From Acidimicrobiaceae bacterium (GTDB lineage Bacteria; Actinomycetota; Acidimicrobiia; Acidimicrobiales; RAAP-2): a stretch of DNA of 64,000 nucleotides. The DNA is taken from assembly GCA_003138895.1 (NCBI GenBank), contig PLHJ01000005.1:65729-129728 (forward strand). The letters run 5' to 3'. A program made the position numbers and the translations under genes. Below the pieces are notes generated by a model. The model was not told where the DNA came from and made no database searches. It saw only the letters and a program-made list of their open reading frames with translations. Shown in pieces: positions 50,180 through 58,078 of this stretch; the stretch's first letter is position 1; the number at the start of each line of letters is the position of its first letter.

Positions 50180-51081
50180 TACGCCGCTAACTCTTCTTGG
50201 GGCCAGCCTCCGACAAAATCAACGCCACCGTCGTGACGCACGAGTCGGCCTGACCAACCCGCCTGGGCAATGTGGTAGCCGGCTTCTTCATCCCAGAGAA
50301 GACTGGCGGTCGCAAAGGCATTCGCGGTGACGCAGTCCTTCGCGGCCACGCTCGCGGTTGCATACATACCGAGCGCACAGTCACCCGTTCGTGGGTCAAC
50401 AATGTGATTCACGACGCGCTCACCAGCTCGCCAGTGGCGAACATTGGTCGATGACGTCGCGACGCCACCGTTGCTGAACGCTATGCGCGACTCGTTTCCC
50501 TTGATGTCCAAGGAATCACTGATGCCAATGACCCAAGGACCAACGGAACCCTGTCCTCGCACCGCCACGTCGCCTCCGATTTCGACGAGGACGCCGCCGA
50601 ACGATGCGCATTCGTCCGCAACGATGTCAGCGACGAGGGCTTTGGCACTGGCACCGAGATCGAGTTGAGCACCTGCGCTCAAACGCACGGTGTGGCGCTC
50701 AGGATCGAAATGAATCGTGCTTATCCCCGGCGACGGTTTCGCTTCGTCGCGCACGGCTCGGGTGTGGCCGGCCATCGCGTCAAAGTCTTGGTCGTATCCC
50801 AGATTGAGTAGAGCGCCCAAGACGGTCGGATCACAGAGTCCGTTGGTGAGGTCGGATGTGTAAAGGGCGCTGTGCAGCGCACGTTCAAACGTGGCACTGA
50901 CGCGAACTGGTTTTCGGTTTGCTGCATTCAACACCGAAATTTCTGAGTCACTTCGAAACCGATTGCAACTGTCGTCAAATTGTTTGATCCAGTACTGGAG
51001 TCGCTCCATCGCGGCGTTTTCGTGGTGCGGATTCTCGAGCGCGAGTACGCCCGTTAGACCCCAGGTTTCGAAAGTTTTCAT
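50179..51081 (-). CDS. apbE: FAD:protein FMN transferase ApbE
   Basis: A 300-residue flavin transferase that attaches FMN to Ser/Thr of secreted or membrane redox proteins. Landmarks are SCNRFRSDSEISVLN (ADP-binding region of FAD), LDLGASAKALVADI, VEIGGDVAVRG, GGVATSSTNVRHW and HIVDPRTG. The N-terminus at ATG 51081 (MKTFETWGL) has no signal peptide or lipobox, while many ApbE proteins are exported; this one may act before export or inside the cell. The frame is open 81 codons further upstream but that region encodes the Thr-rich gene on the same strand in another frame. Confidence 0.9.
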   Translation of the reverse strand: MKTFETWGLTGVLALENPHHENAAMERLQYWIKQFDDSCNRFRSDSEISVLNAANRKPVRVSATFERALHSALYTSDLTNGLCDPTVLGALLNLGYDQDFDAMAGHTRAVRDEAKPSPGISTIHFDPERHTVRLSAGAQLDLGASAKALVADIVADECASFGGVLVEIGGDVAVRGQGSVGPWVIGISDSLDIKGNESRIAFSNGGVATSSTNVRHWRAGERVVNHIVDPRTGDCALGMYATASVAAKDCVTANAFATASLLWDEEAGYHIAQAGWSGRLVRHDGGVDFVGGWPQEELAA

Positions 51082-51085
51082 TGAT

Positions 51086-51415
51086 CTAGTAGCAGGTCTG
51101 GTGACCGGAGGGCGAGGAGAAGCAAACAGTCGTGGTCGTCGTGGGAACGGTTGTGGGCGCAATGTACGTGGTTGTTGGCGTCGTGGCCGTGGTGCCACCA
51201 CCGGTCGTGGTTTTGGTTGTTGTCGGCACCGTCGAGGGAACGGTCGTGGTTGGGATGACGGGAATCGTTGTAACAGCGTGGGAAGCAGCATTTGCGGCGT
51301 AAGCCACGATGGCTCCGGAGCCACCGATGGCCGCCAAAAACACCAGTTGAGTTAAGCGTCGAACCCGGGCAAATCGCCGGTCTCGCTGTTGGGGGGTTCG
51401 AATGTGTGGGGGCAT
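51086..51415 (-). CDS. small membrane-anchored Thr-rich protein, first in redox operon
   Basis: A 109-residue protein: an Arg-rich cytosolic start (RTPQQRDRRFARVRR), one transmembrane helix (about 21-44), and an outside tail of about 60 residues that is over 40 % Thr, ending VCFSSPSGHQTCY with two Cys nine residues apart. No known domain is recognised. It is followed four bases later by apbE. Because ApbE modifies Thr or Ser, this protein is a candidate FMN or electron carrier, but the known (S/T)GA(T/S) flavinylation motif is not present, so this is hypothesis. ATG 51415 was chosen over ATG 51472, which is nonconserved-looking. Confidence 0.65.
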   Translation of the reverse strand: MPPHIRTPQQRDRRFARVRRLTQLVFLAAIGGSGAIVAYAANAASHAVTTIPVIPTTTVPSTVPTTTKTTTGGGTTATTPTTTYIAPTTVPTTTTTVCFSSPSGHQTCY

Positions 51416-51479
51416 GAACGAAATGTCCTTTGTTTCCCTACATTCTCGTGGGGAAAGCTGAATAAAAGGCACAATCCTT

Positions 51480-51496
51480 CTAAGAATTGCTGAAGA
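51480..51496 (-). promoter_or_regulatory. candidate response-regulator box upstream of the redox operon
   Basis: On the minus strand this reads TCTTCAGCAATTCTTAG; the plus strand is CTAAGAAT-N4-GAAGA. The CTT triplets are 11 bases apart, as in direct-repeat boxes of OmpR-family regulators. The identical 13 conserved bases occur upstream of the response-regulator gene (53622-53638). It lies 65 bases before the Thr-rich gene start, in the gap behind the kinase gene. Confidence 0.5.
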
Positions 51497-51510
51497 GAGA
51501 CGAGGTTTTC

Positions 51511-52848
51511 TTAGTCAGTCTCAGGAATGGTGAGCGTGAATTTTGCTCCGCCCAACGTGTCCGACGTACCCACGCTCACGCTGCCACCAAATTCGAGTGC
51601 AACTTGTTCAACAATGGCGAGACCGAGTCCCGAACCCGGGAGAGACCTTGCACTCGGCGAGCGCCAAAAACGATCAAAGACATTCGCGCGCTCACTATCG
51701 GGGACCCCAGGACCACTGTCTTCAACAACGACGTCGCCGTTCTTGCACGTCACCACGATGCGACCACCGACGGGAGAAAACTTTATGGCGTTGTTGAGCA
51801 AGTTGTTGATGGCTCTCGTTAGGCGATCACGTCGAACTTCAACGTTGCAGGCCGAACCCTCAAATTCAATGGTGACGTCTTTTGTACGTGCGTGGGTGCG
51901 CGCGATTTCCACGGCGTCGTCGGTCAGCTCATCAAGGCGAAGTACTTCAATCGTTCCTTCGCTTCGTTCCCCGCGAGCAAGTTCGCCAAGGTCGGTAACG
52001 AGTGACGCCAATTCATCGACCTGGGCAATCATGTCCGACGTAATTTGCTGGACGTCATCTTGGGAAAGCTCACTGGCTCTTGATAGAACCTGCGCGTTCG
52101 TGCGAAGCGATGTGAGCGGTGTTCGAAGTTCGTGACTGGCGTCCACTACCAATTGGCGCTGCAGACTCTGACTTTGGTCCACGGAGTGGAGTAGTCGGTT
52201 AAAGACTCGCCGCAGTCGTCCAAGTTCGTCGAAATTTCCTTCGTCGAGGCGCGCTTTCACGTCACTCGTCTCAGCGATATCTTCAATTTGGTTGGTGACG
52301 TCGACGAGTGGACGTACGGCGGCTCGGGCAATGACGAGACCGAGTGCGAGCGCCAACAATACGCCGCCGATTGCCACCAAGAAGAGCGTGGCCGCCAACG
52401 TGTGAAGCTCGCCAAGTTGTCCAGTGACGTTCACACTGAAAAGTTGCGCTACTGGCGTTGTCAGTTCGCACGCGCCCGTCGAGCAGCGAACTACGGACCC
52501 TTTGGCGAGAGGGACGATCAGTTCGCGATACGAGTTAGAACCAACACGAACGGTTCGAAGCAATTGCGGCGCAGTGCCGTTCGCAATGGCCTTTATGGCC
52601 GCGTCAATTGGCAAATTTGATTCGGGGTACGCCTGTCCATTAGGGAGAATTGTTTCGAAGTAGGCGCCACTTACGGCTTGACCTTCGCCAAACGGGTGCG
52701 TCGAACTTTGCGATGCGGCGAGCAGTGATTGATCTACCGAATGCAAAACGGCGTTTCGAGTCGAAAGAAAGGACGCCGAACAGGCCAATAAGACGGCGAT
52801 GGCCGCCGTGGCGGCACTCGCCAGGATGACTCGATTACGAAAACTCAC
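51511..52848 (-). CDS. sensor histidine kinase (MprB-like)
   Basis: A 445-residue membrane kinase. The first transmembrane helix is at about residues 8-28, an extracytoplasmic sensing domain of about 125 residues follows, then a second helix (about 150-172), HAMP (VRPLVDVTNQIEDIAETSDV), the phosphoacceptor His in VVDASHELRTPLTSLRTNAQ, the N box RAINNLLNNAIKFSPVG, and the ATP lids VVEDSGPGVP and GSGLGLAIVEQV. It overlaps its response regulator by four bases. The sensed signal is unknown; position suggests control of the downstream redox genes. Confidence 0.93.
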   Translation of the reverse strand: MSFRNRVILASAATAAIAVLLACSASFLSTRNAVLHSVDQSLLAASQSSTHPFGEGQAVSGAYFETILPNGQAYPESNLPIDAAIKAIANGTAPQLLRTVRVGSNSYRELIVPLAKGSVVRCSTGACELTTPVAQLFSVNVTGQLGELHTLAATLFLVAIGGVLLALALGLVIARAAVRPLVDVTNQIEDIAETSDVKARLDEGNFDELGRLRRVFNRLLHSVDQSQSLQRQLVVDASHELRTPLTSLRTNAQVLSRASELSQDDVQQITSDMIAQVDELASLVTDLGELARGERSEGTIEVLRLDELTDDAVEIARTHARTKDVTIEFEGSACNVEVRRDRLTRAINNLLNNAIKFSPVGGRIVVTCKNGDVVVEDSGPGVPDSERANVFDRFWRSPSARSLPGSGLGLAIVEQVALEFGGSVSVGTSDTLGGAKFTLTIPETD

Positions 52849-53546
52849 GAGGTGCGAAGCGCGTAACCCACACCACGAATTGTCTGAACGAGTCGCGCCT
52901 CACCTCCTTCTTCGAGTTTGCGTCGTAGGTAACCGATGTAGACGGCCAGAGAGTTTGTTCCTGAGTCAAAGGTGTAACCCCACACCAGGTCGAGGATTTG
53001 GTCGCGGGTGAGCACTTGTCGAGGGTGATTGAGGAGCAACTCCAGAAGGTCAAACTCAATGCGAGTGAGTTCAATGCGGCGCTCGCTGCGATACACCTCT
53101 CGGGTTTGGGGATTCAGCGTCAAGTCCTCGAAACGAAGAAGCGTTTCGCCGCTCTCCGAAAATCCCTTTCGACGAAGTAGCGCTCGAAGTCGCGCCAGTA
53201 GTTCTGCGAGGTCAAATGGCTTCACGAGATAGTCGTCGGCTCCCGCGTCAAGTCCCTCCACGCGGTCATTCACCGCGTCACGAGCCGTCAACATCAAGAT
53301 GGGTGTGGCGTCGCCGGCCCGTCGAATACGACGGCACACTTCAACGCCGTCAAGGTCGGGGAGTTGGAGATCAAGGACAATGGCGTCGGGCACCCGCAAC
53401 TGGATGGCCCGAAGGGCGCTCGTGGCGTCTTCGAACATCTCGACGTCGTAATTTTCCATGCGCAGCGCACGGCCCAGGGAGAGGCGAATCGCGGGGTCGT
53501 CATCGACAATCGCCACGTAGAGCGGAGTTGGGCTTTGGCTGGTCAT
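52845..53546 (-). CDS. OmpR/PhoB-family response regulator (MprA-like)
   Basis: A 233-residue regulator. In the receiver domain the acidic pocket is in VAIVDDDPAI and the phosphorylated Asp about residue 59 in AIVLDLQLPDLDG, with the conserved Thr in LMLTARD and Lys in LVKPFDLAEL. The winged-helix output domain includes LTRIEFDLLELLLNHPRQVLTRDQI, VWGYTFDSGTNSLAVYIGYLRRKLE and IRGVGYAL (quoted in part). It is transcribed first in the run and probably regulates itself and the redox operon through the shared motif. Confidence 0.94.
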   Translation of the reverse strand: MTSQSPTPLYVAIVDDDPAIRLSLGRALRMENYDVEMFEDATSALRAIQLRVPDAIVLDLQLPDLDGVEVCRRIRRAGDATPILMLTARDAVNDRVEGLDAGADDYLVKPFDLAELLARLRALLRRKGFSESGETLLRFEDLTLNPQTREVYRSERRIELTRIEFDLLELLLNHPRQVLTRDQILDLVWGYTFDSGTNSLAVYIGYLRRKLEEGGEARLVQTIRGVGYALRTS

Positions 53547-53621
53547 GGTTGGTTCTCTTCGTTTCGCAGTGCTGACACCATCTAGTGTGATAGGTCGGTG
53601 TAAAGAGCAATCGTAGATTCC

Positions 53622-53638
53622 CTAAGAATCTGGGAAGA
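53622..53638 (-). promoter_or_regulatory. candidate autoregulatory box upstream of the response regulator
   Basis: Minus strand TCTTCCCAGATTCTTAG, plus strand CTAAGAAT-N4-GAAGA, matching the site at 51480-51496 at all 13 defined bases. It lies 76 bases before the regulator start. It is also 19 bases upstream of tRNA-Gln on the other strand, so a contribution to that promoter is an alternative explanation. A 5-base inverted repeat TTCCC/GGGAA overlaps it. Confidence 0.5.
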
Positions 53639-53656
53639 TTGTTTTCGTACCAGCAA

Positions 53657-53732
53657 TGGCGGGTAGTTCAATTGGCAGAACGCCGGACTTTGAATCCGTA
53701 GGTTGGAGGTTCGAGCCCTCCCCCGCCAGCCA
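53657..53732 (+). tRNA. tRNA-Gln (anticodon TTG), CCA encoded
   Basis: The acceptor stem TGGCGGG (53657-53663) pairs with CCCGCCA (53722-53728), discriminator G, CCA encoded. The anticodon loop CTTTGAA gives TTG (reads CAA). The T-arm is GGAGG-TTCGAGC-CCTCC. The outer anticodon-stem pair looks like a C-T mismatch. The gene ends one base before the stop codon of the opposite-strand hydrolase gene. Confidence 0.95.
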
Positions 53733-54626
53733 CTAATTCTCAAGCAAATACTCCTGGATAATGGCCGCCAAGAGTACGGGCTGGTCGCCTTGAATCGAGT
53801 GGCCGGCACCTTCCACGTGAACAACGGCGTCCTCGGGTCGTCGTTTTTTGAACTCGGCCTCGTCTTCGTCGTCCACGACGGAGCCTTTGGCCATACCCCG
53901 CACCAACGTGACTGGTTGCGGGAGTTGTTCCAGCACGTCCCAAAGGTTTTCCACGTTTGGCGATTCGAGCGTGCTCGCTTCGTGCTGCTGGTGTCGCCAC
54001 ACCCAGGTGCCGTCGTCTCGCTGTAGGGCGTTGTGCAAAATGCCCCGGCGCAGTGAACTGACACTGCGAGTGGGATTGTGCTCAACGGTTCGAGTTAGTA
54101 ACGCGTCAAAATCGTCAAAGTATTTGGGACCGTTGACGAAGTTCGTGATGTGTTTAGCCTTGTCGCGATTGACTCCCGGCGTTATATCGACGAGGAGCAA
54201 TTTGCTCACGAGGTCCGGTCGCTCCTTTGCGAGCAACATCGCGGTCATACCACCGAGCGACATTCCCACGAGTGGTCGAGGACCCTCGAGAAGTTGCTCG
54301 AGCGCTACGGCGACACTCTGCGCGTGGGAGGAAATGGCGCCGTGGCCGTAGGGGCCCGCATCGGAATGGCCGTGTCCGGGTAAATCCATCGCGACGAGTG
54401 GGCGCGATAACGCGAGAGCCACGGTGTCCCAGGTGTGAGCGTTCTGGGCACCGCCGTGCAACAAAGAAAGCTCCGCCGGTCCCACGCCCCAGCGAAGTCC
54501 ACTCAGTTGGCGAAGCCCGTCGACTGAGACAAAAAACCTCGAGACGATTGGTGTGGGAACGTCAAGTGACCATTCGGCAATGTTCTCATGAAAGAACGAG
54601 AATTCATCGTAAATTATTCGTTCCAT
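53733..54626 (-). CDS. alpha/beta hydrolase
   Basis: A 297-residue hydrolase. The oxyanion-hole motif is LLHGGAQNAHTWD, the nucleophile elbow GMSLGGM (Ser), the acid is likely Asp in a loop after VTLVRG, and the His is in EGAGHSIQGD. MDLPGHGHSDAG is typical of esterase/epoxide-hydrolase-type members. ATG 54626 (MERIIYDE) was chosen; ATGs 3 and 7 codons earlier are possible. The substrate is not deducible. Its 3' end abuts the tRNA-Gln gene. Confidence 0.87.
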   Translation of the reverse strand: MERIIYDEFSFFHENIAEWSLDVPTPIVSRFFVSVDGLRQLSGLRWGVGPAELSLLHGGAQNAHTWDTVALALSRPLVAMDLPGHGHSDAGPYGHGAISSHAQSVAVALEQLLEGPRPLVGMSLGGMTAMLLAKERPDLVSKLLLVDITPGVNRDKAKHITNFVNGPKYFDDFDALLTRTVEHNPTRSVSSLRRGILHNALQRDDGTWVWRHQQHEASTLESPNVENLWDVLEQLPQPVTLVRGMAKGSVVDDEDEAEFKKRRPEDAVVHVEGAGHSIQGDQPVLLAAIIQEYLLEN

Positions 54627-54664
54627 AATGAGCATCGTACGGCACAACTGCTAGAGATGAAGGG

Positions 54665-55756
54665 GTGAGTCGTCCTACGTGTGTCGTCATTCTCGCGGCG
54701 GGTGAAGGTACCCGTATGCGTTCGTCGAGGCCGAAACCCTTGCACCATCTGTGTGGACGCCCTATGGTGCTGCACGTCTTGGACGCGGCGTCGCACGACG
54801 ACGTGCAAGCGACCGTCGTGGTCGTTGGTCACGGAGCAGCGTGGGTCGAAAAATCACTGACGGATCGAGCGAGCGCCGACGCGCAGCTGACCTTCGTCGA
54901 ACAAGTGGAACAATTGGGCACTGGTCATGCGGTGGCGTCGGCTCTCACCACCATCGACGAAGCAATTGGTGCGAGCGACGGCGACGTCTTGATACTTCCC
55001 GGCGACACGCCGCTTCTTCGTTCTTCGACCATCCAAGTGCTTCTTAACGATCACCGAGAGAGCAACGCCGCGCTGACGGTGCTGACGGCCAAGGTGGACG
55101 ACCCCACTGGCTACGGTCGCGTCGTCTATGGCAAGGACAATAAGGTCGCCCGCATTGTTGAAGAACGAGACGCGAACGAAGAAGAACGCGCGATCAACGA
55201 AATCAACACGTCCATCATGGTGGTGCGACAAAGTCTGCTCGGCCCGGCGCTTCGAAAGGTCGGACGCGCGAACGCCCAACACGAGTACTACTTGACGGAT
55301 TTAGTGAGCGTGCTGCACGAAGCGGGCCACGTGACCCGGTCGTTCTTGCTCTATGACCCGACCGAAGCCGCCGGCGTCAATGACCGAGCGCAATTAGCAA
55401 GCGCTGAACGTGAACTACGCCGCCGGATAAACGAGCAGTGGATGCACCGGGGCGTCACGATGTGGGACCCGAGTTCGACCTACGTCGATGCCGACGTAGT
55501 ACTGAACGTGGACGTCTCATTGCTGCCTGGCACCGTCCTAAAGGGTCGCTGCACCATAGGCGAAGGCGCCCAAATTGGCCCGAACGCGTACCTCACTGAC
55601 GTGAGCGTCGGGGCCAATTCGATTCTTGGCAGCGTGGAAGCCGTGACGTCGCGCATCGGGTCCAACGCTCGTGTCGGATCGTTCAGTGTCCTTGGACCCG
55701 GCACCGAAGTTCGAGACAACGAAGTCGTCTCGTCGCACACCCTTCGAAGCATCTAA
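54665..55756 (+). CDS. glmU: GlmU-type UDP-N-acetylglucosamine pyrophosphorylase, truncated acetyltransferase domain
   Basis: A 363-residue protein. The N-terminal nucleotidyltransferase is complete: LAAGEGTRMRSSRPKPLHHL (residues 10-29, with G-x-G-T-R-M and the Lys of PKPLH), GTGHAVASAL, and LPGDTPLLR with the metal Asp. A left-handed beta-helix starts near residue 260 (hexapeptides such as IGEGAQIGPNAYL) but ends after about five coils, in GTEVRDNEVVSSHTLRSI. GlmU is normally about 450-490 residues; the Lys, His, Tyr and Asn acetyltransferase residues (E. coli 351-377) lie beyond this end. Only 31 bases separate the stop from prs, so no remnant remains. It makes UDP-GlcNAc from GlcNAc-1-P; acetylation must come from another enzyme. 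Confidence 0.88.
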   Translation: MSRPTCVVILAAGEGTRMRSSRPKPLHHLCGRPMVLHVLDAASHDDVQATVVVVGHGAAWVEKSLTDRASADAQLTFVEQVEQLGTGHAVASALTTIDEAIGASDGDVLILPGDTPLLRSSTIQVLLNDHRESNAALTVLTAKVDDPTGYGRVVYGKDNKVARIVEERDANEEERAINEINTSIMVVRQSLLGPALRKVGRANAQHEYYLTDLVSVLHEAGHVTRSFLLYDPTEAAGVNDRAQLASAERELRRRINEQWMHRGVTMWDPSSTYVDADVVLNVDVSLLPGTVLKGRCTIGEGAQIGPNAYLTDVSVGANSILGSVEAVTSRIGSNARVGSFSVLGPGTEVRDNEVVSSHTLRSI

Positions 55757-55787
55757 AGACCCCCCTCGAAACGTCTACGCTGAGGCT

Positions 55788-56762
55788 GTGGAGACACTTT
55801 CGAAACGACGAATGGTCATCGTCTCTGGTCGCTCGCACCCTGAACTCGCCGAAAAGATTGGCGCACTCTTAGATGTTGATCTTTCCGAAGTAAACCTTCG
55901 CGAATTCGCCAATGGCGAAATTCATTGCCGCTTTGACGTCTCCATTCGTGGCGCTGACGTTTTTATTGTGCAGACCCACTCGTCACCGGTGAACGACGCT
56001 TTGATGGAACAGCTCATCATGATTGACGCCGCCAAGCGCGCATCGGCGAAGCGGATTACCGCAGTGATTCCTAACTACGGTTACGCGCGACAGGACAGAA
56101 AGTCCACCGGTCGAGAGCCCATCACGGCCAAGTTGGTAGCCGATATGCTCCAAGTGGCGGGTGTTGACCGCGTGCTCTCCGTTGATTTTCACTCTGGACA
56201 GATTCAAGGTTTCTTTGACGTGCCCGTCGACCACTTGGTGGCCGCTCCCGTGCTCGAGGACTATCTCAAAGCGAATGCCAATCCACGCGAACTCGTGGTC
56301 GTTGCCCCCGACGCGGGACGAGTCAAGGTCGCCGAACGTTACGCCCAACACTTGGGCTGCGACCTGGCGCTCGTGCACAAATCGCGACCACGCGGTACGA
56401 CGAACGTCGCCGAAGCTCGCCACATCGTGGGTGACGTCGAGGGTCGACACTGCGTGCTCATTGACGACATGATTGACACGGCCGGCACGATTGTGGCGGC
56501 CTGTGATCTCTTGAAGGCCGAAGGCGCGGGCGAGATCTGGGTGATGGCGACGCACGCGGTCTTTTCACCCCCCGCGGTAGACCGACTCTTTAACGCACCG
56601 GTGAGCAGGGTCATTGTGACCGACACCCTTCCGCTACCGCCCGAACGACGCTTTGAGAAGTTGGAAATACTGAGCATTGCCAGCATTGTGGCGGACGCGA
56701 TTTCGGCCATTTTTGATGACACGTCGGTCTCCGAGCTCTTCGGTGGCGAGAACCTCGTTTAG
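55788..56762 (+). CDS. prs: ribose-phosphate pyrophosphokinase
   Basis: A 324-residue PRPP synthase. It includes MVIVSGRSHPELAEKIG, the ATP-binding NLREFANGEIHCRFDVSIRG, RITAVIPNYGYARQDRKSTGREPI, and the PRPP-binding loop HCVLIDDMIDTAGTIVAA (quoted in part). GTG 55788 with an adjacent GAGG matches family length; the longer open frame overlaps glmU without conserved sequence. It supplies PRPP for nucleotides, His and Trp. Usual partner of glmU in this block. Confidence 0.96.
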   Translation: METLSKRRMVIVSGRSHPELAEKIGALLDVDLSEVNLREFANGEIHCRFDVSIRGADVFIVQTHSSPVNDALMEQLIMIDAAKRASAKRITAVIPNYGYARQDRKSTGREPITAKLVADMLQVAGVDRVLSVDFHSGQIQGFFDVPVDHLVAAPVLEDYLKANANPRELVVVAPDAGRVKVAERYAQHLGCDLALVHKSRPRGTTNVAEARHIVGDVEGRHCVLIDDMIDTAGTIVAACDLLKAEGAGEIWVMATHAVFSPPAVDRLFNAPVSRVIVTDTLPLPPERRFEKLEILSIASIVADAISAIFDDTSVSELFGGENLV

Positions 56763-56851
56763 CAAAAAGGGCCCTTGACGCGGCTCGGCTAGACTGAGAG
56801 CCCTGTGTACGAACCCTTCGGGGCGTCGAGCAATTTTTGTTGGAGGATTCC

Positions 56852-57442
56852 ATGTCGCAAGCCACTTTGAGCGTTACGCCCAATCGAGAGTTGGGTTCTC
56901 GTCGTGTGCGTCGTCTTCGTCACGCTGGCTTTATTCCGGGCGTTATCTACGGCGAAGGCGTGGCGCCGGTCTCGGTGTCGGTGGACGCGAAGGCCTTTCG
57001 CACCGCAGTGTCAGGCGACCAGGGTCTTAACTCGCTCATTAACCTCGATGCCGAAGGCACCGCGTACACGGTCATGGCCCGAGAGATTCAGCGACACCCG
57101 GTTCGTGGCACCGTCATTCACATTGACTTTCAAGTCATTGACCCCGACAAGCCCGTCATTGTTGAAGTGCCCTTGCACGTCACTGGTGACGCGGTGGAAG
57201 TTCGTCACGCGGACTGGGAAGTTGACCAGCAATTGTTCAGCATCGAAATCAAGGCTCGTCCGAGTCAGATTCCGACGCACATCGACGTTGACATCAACAA
57301 CCTTACGGTGGGTGCGTCGATCCGCGTGAGTGACGTCGTGTTGCCCGCGGGCGTTGAGTCCGCGATGGACGCGACCATTACGGTCGTGACGACGCACGCT
57401 GGACGCGCGGCGAAGACGGTCACAGTCGCGCCGACTGAGTAG
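56852..57442 (+). CDS. rplY: 50S ribosomal protein bL25, CTC/TL5 form
   Basis: A 196-residue 5S-rRNA-binding protein of the long CTC type: N-terminal domain ELGSRRVRRLRHAGFIPGVIYG, then VMAREIQRHPVRGTVIHIDFQ, the link to the TL5 beta-domain VEVPLHVTGDAVEVRHADWEV and IDVDINNLTVGASIRVSDV. ATG 56852 has a perfect GGAGG ribosome site. The long form is general-stress-associated in other bacteria. 89 bases separate it from prs. Confidence 0.95.
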   Translation: MSQATLSVTPNRELGSRRVRRLRHAGFIPGVIYGEGVAPVSVSVDAKAFRTAVSGDQGLNSLINLDAEGTAYTVMAREIQRHPVRGTVIHIDFQVIDPDKPVIVEVPLHVTGDAVEVRHADWEVDQQLFSIEIKARPSQIPTHIDVDINNLTVGASIRVSDVVLPAGVESAMDATITVVTTHAGRAAKTVTVAPTE

Positions 57443-57448
57443 TTCGCC

Positions 57449-58078
57449 GTGGCGCTTCGACGCGCCCGCGACCATTCCTCGAGGCGAGGCAGCGCGAGCG
57501 ATTTAGTACTGCTCGGCCTCGCGAACCCCGGAAGCGACTACGAAGGAACGCGCCACAACGTCGGAGGCGACGCGGTGCGCGAACTCGCGCGCCGACACAA
57601 TGTTCGCCTCACTCTTGAGTCGCGACAACGCTGTCTTTCCGGATCGTTTGACGCACCAATTGGACGCGTCACGTTGGCCGTACCGACGACGTTTATGAAC
57701 GAGTCAGGCGCCTGCATCACGCCCCTTCTTCGAAGGACATCGCTGAAAGATCTCACGCACCTCGTGGTCGCGCACGACGAGTTAGACCTCGAACCTGGAC
57801 GTTTGCAACTGAAGATGGGTGGTGGTCTCGCTGGTCATAACGGACTTCGTTCCATTGCCGGCGTGCTTTCAACGAATGATTTTGGACGTTTGCGCATTGG
57901 TGTGGGAAAGCCGCCGACGAAAGAACAAGGAGCCGACTGGGTTCTGAAACGCTTGAACGGCGCTCGTCTAGAACAGTTGCGTCGCGACGTCTCGGACGCC
58001 GCCGACGCACTTGAATTATTGTTGGCGCACTCGTTCAACGAATCGCAACAACGAATACAACTTCGTTCACGTGGCTAA
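57449..58078 (+). CDS. pth: peptidyl-tRNA hydrolase
   Basis: A 209-residue enzyme that releases peptides from tRNA. The catalytic His and Asn are in YEGTRHNVGGDAV; other landmarks are PTTFMNESG, VAHDELDLEPGRLQLKMGGGLAGHNGLRSI and FGRLRIGVGKP (quoted in part). GTG 57449, six bases after rplY, gives an N-terminal extension of about 15 residues relative to E. coli Pth. It overlaps the mfd start by eight bases. Confidence 0.95.
   Translation: MALRRARDHSSRRGSASDLVLLGLANPGSDYEGTRHNVGGDAVRELARRHNVRLTLESRQRCLSGSFDAPIGRVTLAVPTTFMNESGACITPLLRRTSLKDLTHLVVAHDELDLEPGRLQLKMGGGLAGHNGLRSIAGVLSTNDFGRLRIGVGKPPTKEQGADWVLKRLNGARLEQLRRDVSDAADALELLLAHSFNESQQRIQLRSRG

Noticed and set aside
51082..51324. 81-codon N-terminal extension of ApbE
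   Set aside because: The extension is a Pro/Arg-rich frame overlapping the Thr-rich gene; ApbE homology starts at ATG 51081.
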